Assembly: GCF_014640975.1 (NCBI RefSeq)
Contig: NZ_BMHO01000003.1
Span: forward strand, 1-64,000
DNA length: 64,000 bases
From: Microbacterium faecale
Lineage (GTDB): Bacteria > Actinomycetota > Actinomycetes > Actinomycetales > Microbacteriaceae
Direction: 5' to 3'
Positions 62,444 through 64,000 of this stretch are shown here, one piece after another (within the stretch, counting starts at the first letter, position 1; the number at the start of each line of letters is the position of its first letter). The notes beneath the pieces are model-generated. The model saw only the letters and a program-made list of their open reading frames with translations. It was not told where the DNA came from and did not search any database. A program made the translations under genes and the position numbers.

Positions 62444-63370
62444 GTGATTCATGCTCGTTCCTTGACCAAACGCTATGGAGCGAAGACCGCCGTCGACGGC
62501 ATCGACTTCTCGGTCACCGGGGGGCGTGTGACTGGATTCCTCGGTCCGAATGGCGCCGGGAAGTCGACGACCATGCGAATGATCGTCGGCCTGGACCGGC
62601 CGACATTCGGAACGGTGACGGTCAACGGGCAGCCCTACGCCGCGCACCGTTCTCCGTTGCACGAGGTGGGGGTGCTCTTGGAGTCGAGGGCTGTGCATCC
62701 CTCGAGATCCGCACGGAATCATCTGCGCGCGCTGGCGTTGACGCACCGGATCGGTGCGTCGCGCGTCGACGAGGTCATCGAGCTCGCCGGTCTCGGGTCG
62801 GTCGCGGATAGGCGCGTGCGAGGCTTCTCCCTCGGCATGGGTCAACGTCTCGGACTTGCTGCAGCTCTTCTCGGCGACCCGGCGACACTGATCCTCGACG
62901 AGCCGGTGAACGGACTCGACCCCGAGGGCGTGGCATGGTTCCGTCAGCTGGCTCAGGCACTCGCCGCGGAAGGACGCACGGTCTTCCTCTCATCGCACTT
63001 GATGAGTGAGATGGCGCAGACCGCCGACCATCTGATCGTTCTCGGTCGTGGCCGAGTTCTCGCTGACGCACCGATCAGCGAGCTTCTCGGGAACGCCTCC
63101 GGAGACGTGGTGGCGGTCCGCTCGGACGATTCCGCTCGACTGGATGCGCTGCTCGCCGAGAACGGCGCGACAGTCAGACATGCCGAGACCGATGTGCTCT
63201 CGGTTCGCGGTGTCGCCGCGCCGCGCATTGCCGAAATCGCTGTGGGCGCGGGTATCGCCGTGCATGAACTCGCCCCGGCCGCGACGTCACTCGAAGAGGC
63301 TTACATGCAACTCACCCGCGATGAGGTCGAGTATTCGGCCGCCCCTTCCCGTTCGGAGAGTACTCGATGA
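62444..63370 (+). CDS. ABC transporter ATP-binding protein (exporter type)
   Basis: A 308-residue single ABC domain with Walker A GPNGAGKSTT near 37, FSLGMGQRLGLA (the LSGGQ equivalent) near 136, Walker B LILDEPVNGLD, and switch His in LSSHLMSE. The C-terminal 80 residues form the domain seen in drug or bacitracin-type exporters. GTG 62444 has AGGAG 7 nt upstream. It is followed by a permease gene with an ATGA overlap. It would power export of a toxic or lipidic compound. Confidence 0.9.
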   Translation: MIHARSLTKRYGAKTAVDGIDFSVTGGRVTGFLGPNGAGKSTTMRMIVGLDRPTFGTVTVNGQPYAAHRSPLHEVGVLLESRAVHPSRSARNHLRALALTHRIGASRVDEVIELAGLGSVADRRVRGFSLGMGQRLGLAAALLGDPATLILDEPVNGLDPEGVAWFRQLAQALAAEGRTVFLSSHLMSEMAQTADHLIVLGRGRVLADAPISELLGNASGDVVAVRSDDSARLDALLAENGATVRHAETDVLSVRGVAAPRIAEIAVGAGIAVHELAPAATSLEEAYMQLTRDEVEYSAAPSRSESTR

Positions 63371-64000
63371 GCACAACGAAAGCCTCTGCCTTCGCGGCCT
63401 CGCGACACGACCTCAGTTTCGGTGGGATCGTCCGCTCCGAATTGGCCAAGCTGTTCAGCGTCCCGTCGACCTTCTGGGTTTACGCCCTCCTGGTCGTGCT
63501 CACCCTCGGGGTGACGACCCAGATGTCCTTCTCCGCCAACTTCACGTGGCTCGAGGGAGGGCTCACACAACCGGGGATGCAGGCCGCAGGCGTGAACGCG
63601 ATAGTGCTCAGCACCGACCTCAGTGTGCTCCCCGTGAGCGTACTGGGCGTGCTTGTGGTCGCCGGGGAATACAGCACCGGCATGATCCGCTCCACCTTCA
63701 CCGCCGTCCCACGACGCATCCCCGCACTGCTGGTGAAGTTCCTCGTGCTGGCCGCCGTCACCTTAATGGTCAGCGCGCTTGCGGTGGCGATCGCGATTCC
63801 GATCTCCGTCAGCGCACTTGCCAGTAACGGAATCGATGTCCGCCTGGACGACCCTGACTACTGGCGCGGCATGACCGGCAGCGTCGGTTACCTTGTTTCG
63901 ATCGCGCTCATCGCATTCGGAATCGGGGCCATCGCCCGCAACGTCGTCGGTGGCATCACGATGGCTCTCGGTGTCGTTCTTGTCATTCCGGTCGGACTGG
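63367..64000 (+). CDS. ABC exporter permease, truncated at window end
   Basis: The first 211 residues of a permease that runs off the right edge. ATG 63367 overlaps the stop codon of the ATPase gene as ATGA. An N-terminal charged region is followed by helices VYALLVVLTLGVTTQM, VLGVLVVAGEYSTG and LAAVTLMVSALAVAIAI, with TFTAVPRRIP between. The EYSTGMIRSTF-type sequence is typical of ABC-2-type exporter permeases. It works with the ATPase at 62444-63370. Confidence 0.85.
   Translation, partial: MSTTKASAFAASRHDLSFGGIVRSELAKLFSVPSTFWVYALLVVLTLGVTTQMSFSANFTWLEGGLTQPGMQAAGVNAIVLSTDLSVLPVSVLGVLVVAGEYSTGMIRSTFTAVPRRIPALLVKFLVLAAVTLMVSALAVAIAIPISVSALASNGIDVRLDDPDYWRGMTGSVGYLVSIALIAFGIGAIARNVVGGITMALGVVLVIPVGL

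Overview
The window comes from a high-GC Gram-positive actinobacterium, most likely of the family Microbacteriaceae (Microbacterium-like). This is inferred from the strong G/C third-position bias, frequent GTG starts, DtxR/IdeR-type iron boxes, lipobox signal peptides, CoaBC fusion, a long GapB-type dehydrogenase, SARP and LAL regulators, and many genes whose start codon sits 6-7 nt after a TANNNT -10 element (leaderless mRNA architecture). No rRNA, CRISPR array, phage or intact insertion sequence is visible; one tRNA (Arg-ACG) is present.

Layout. 0.1-4.9 kb: a four-gene siderophore/haem-type ABC importer (minus strand) diverging from a siderophore-interacting reductase, with two DtxR/IdeR-like boxes between them. 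4.9-12.2 kb: a divergent sugar or polyol catabolic cluster: isomerase, Gfo/Idh/MocA dehydrogenase and binding lipoprotein on minus; two-domain ATPase, permease and ROK repressor on plus. 12.3-37.5 kb: mostly housekeeping genes: coaBC, NRDE/TANGO2 protein, zinc alcohol dehydrogenase, lytic transglycosylase, aldo/keto reductase, PiT phosphate transporter behind a tandem PHO-box-like element, aldehyde dehydrogenase plus PfkB kinase diverging from MarR, ppc, tRNA-Arg, MFS exporter diverging from an ArsR-type repressor, gapB, a ParA/MinD-like ATPase, a Ski2-like helicase, a YigZ protein, a hydrolase, a lipoprotein and a FAD/Rieske oxidoreductase. 37.5-42.5 kb: a secreted HNH nuclease with repeats, back to back with a SARP-AAA-TPR regulator. 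42.6-47.5 kb: an AT-richer block with an orphan peptide-type binding lipoprotein, a GMC oxidoreductase and an aldehyde dehydrogenase; two of its promoters share a TAGAC-type operator. 47.7-50.1 kb: small hypothetical genes and a hydrolase/GbsR pair behind a 28-bp perfect palindrome.

50.4-64 kb is the most interesting part. At least eight promoters share one architecture: a -35 of TTGAC type, a 19-nt spacer filled by a dyad related to ACCCTGT-N7-ACAGGGT, and a -10 hexamer. A 19-nt spacer is the hallmark of MerR-family activation. Two paralogous MerR regulators lie inside the cluster. The predicted regulon contains a small-multidrug-type membrane protein, a GPP34 protein, a perhydrolase/haloperoxidase-type hydrolase with MerR-1, a DUF4260-like membrane protein, poxB, an SDR, a small membrane protein and an ABC exporter. 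It reads as a locally clustered envelope/redox stress response with an unknown inducer. A LAL-type LuxR regulator and a TetR repressor are interleaved.

All functional calls are from reading translated sequence and motifs only; no database search was run.
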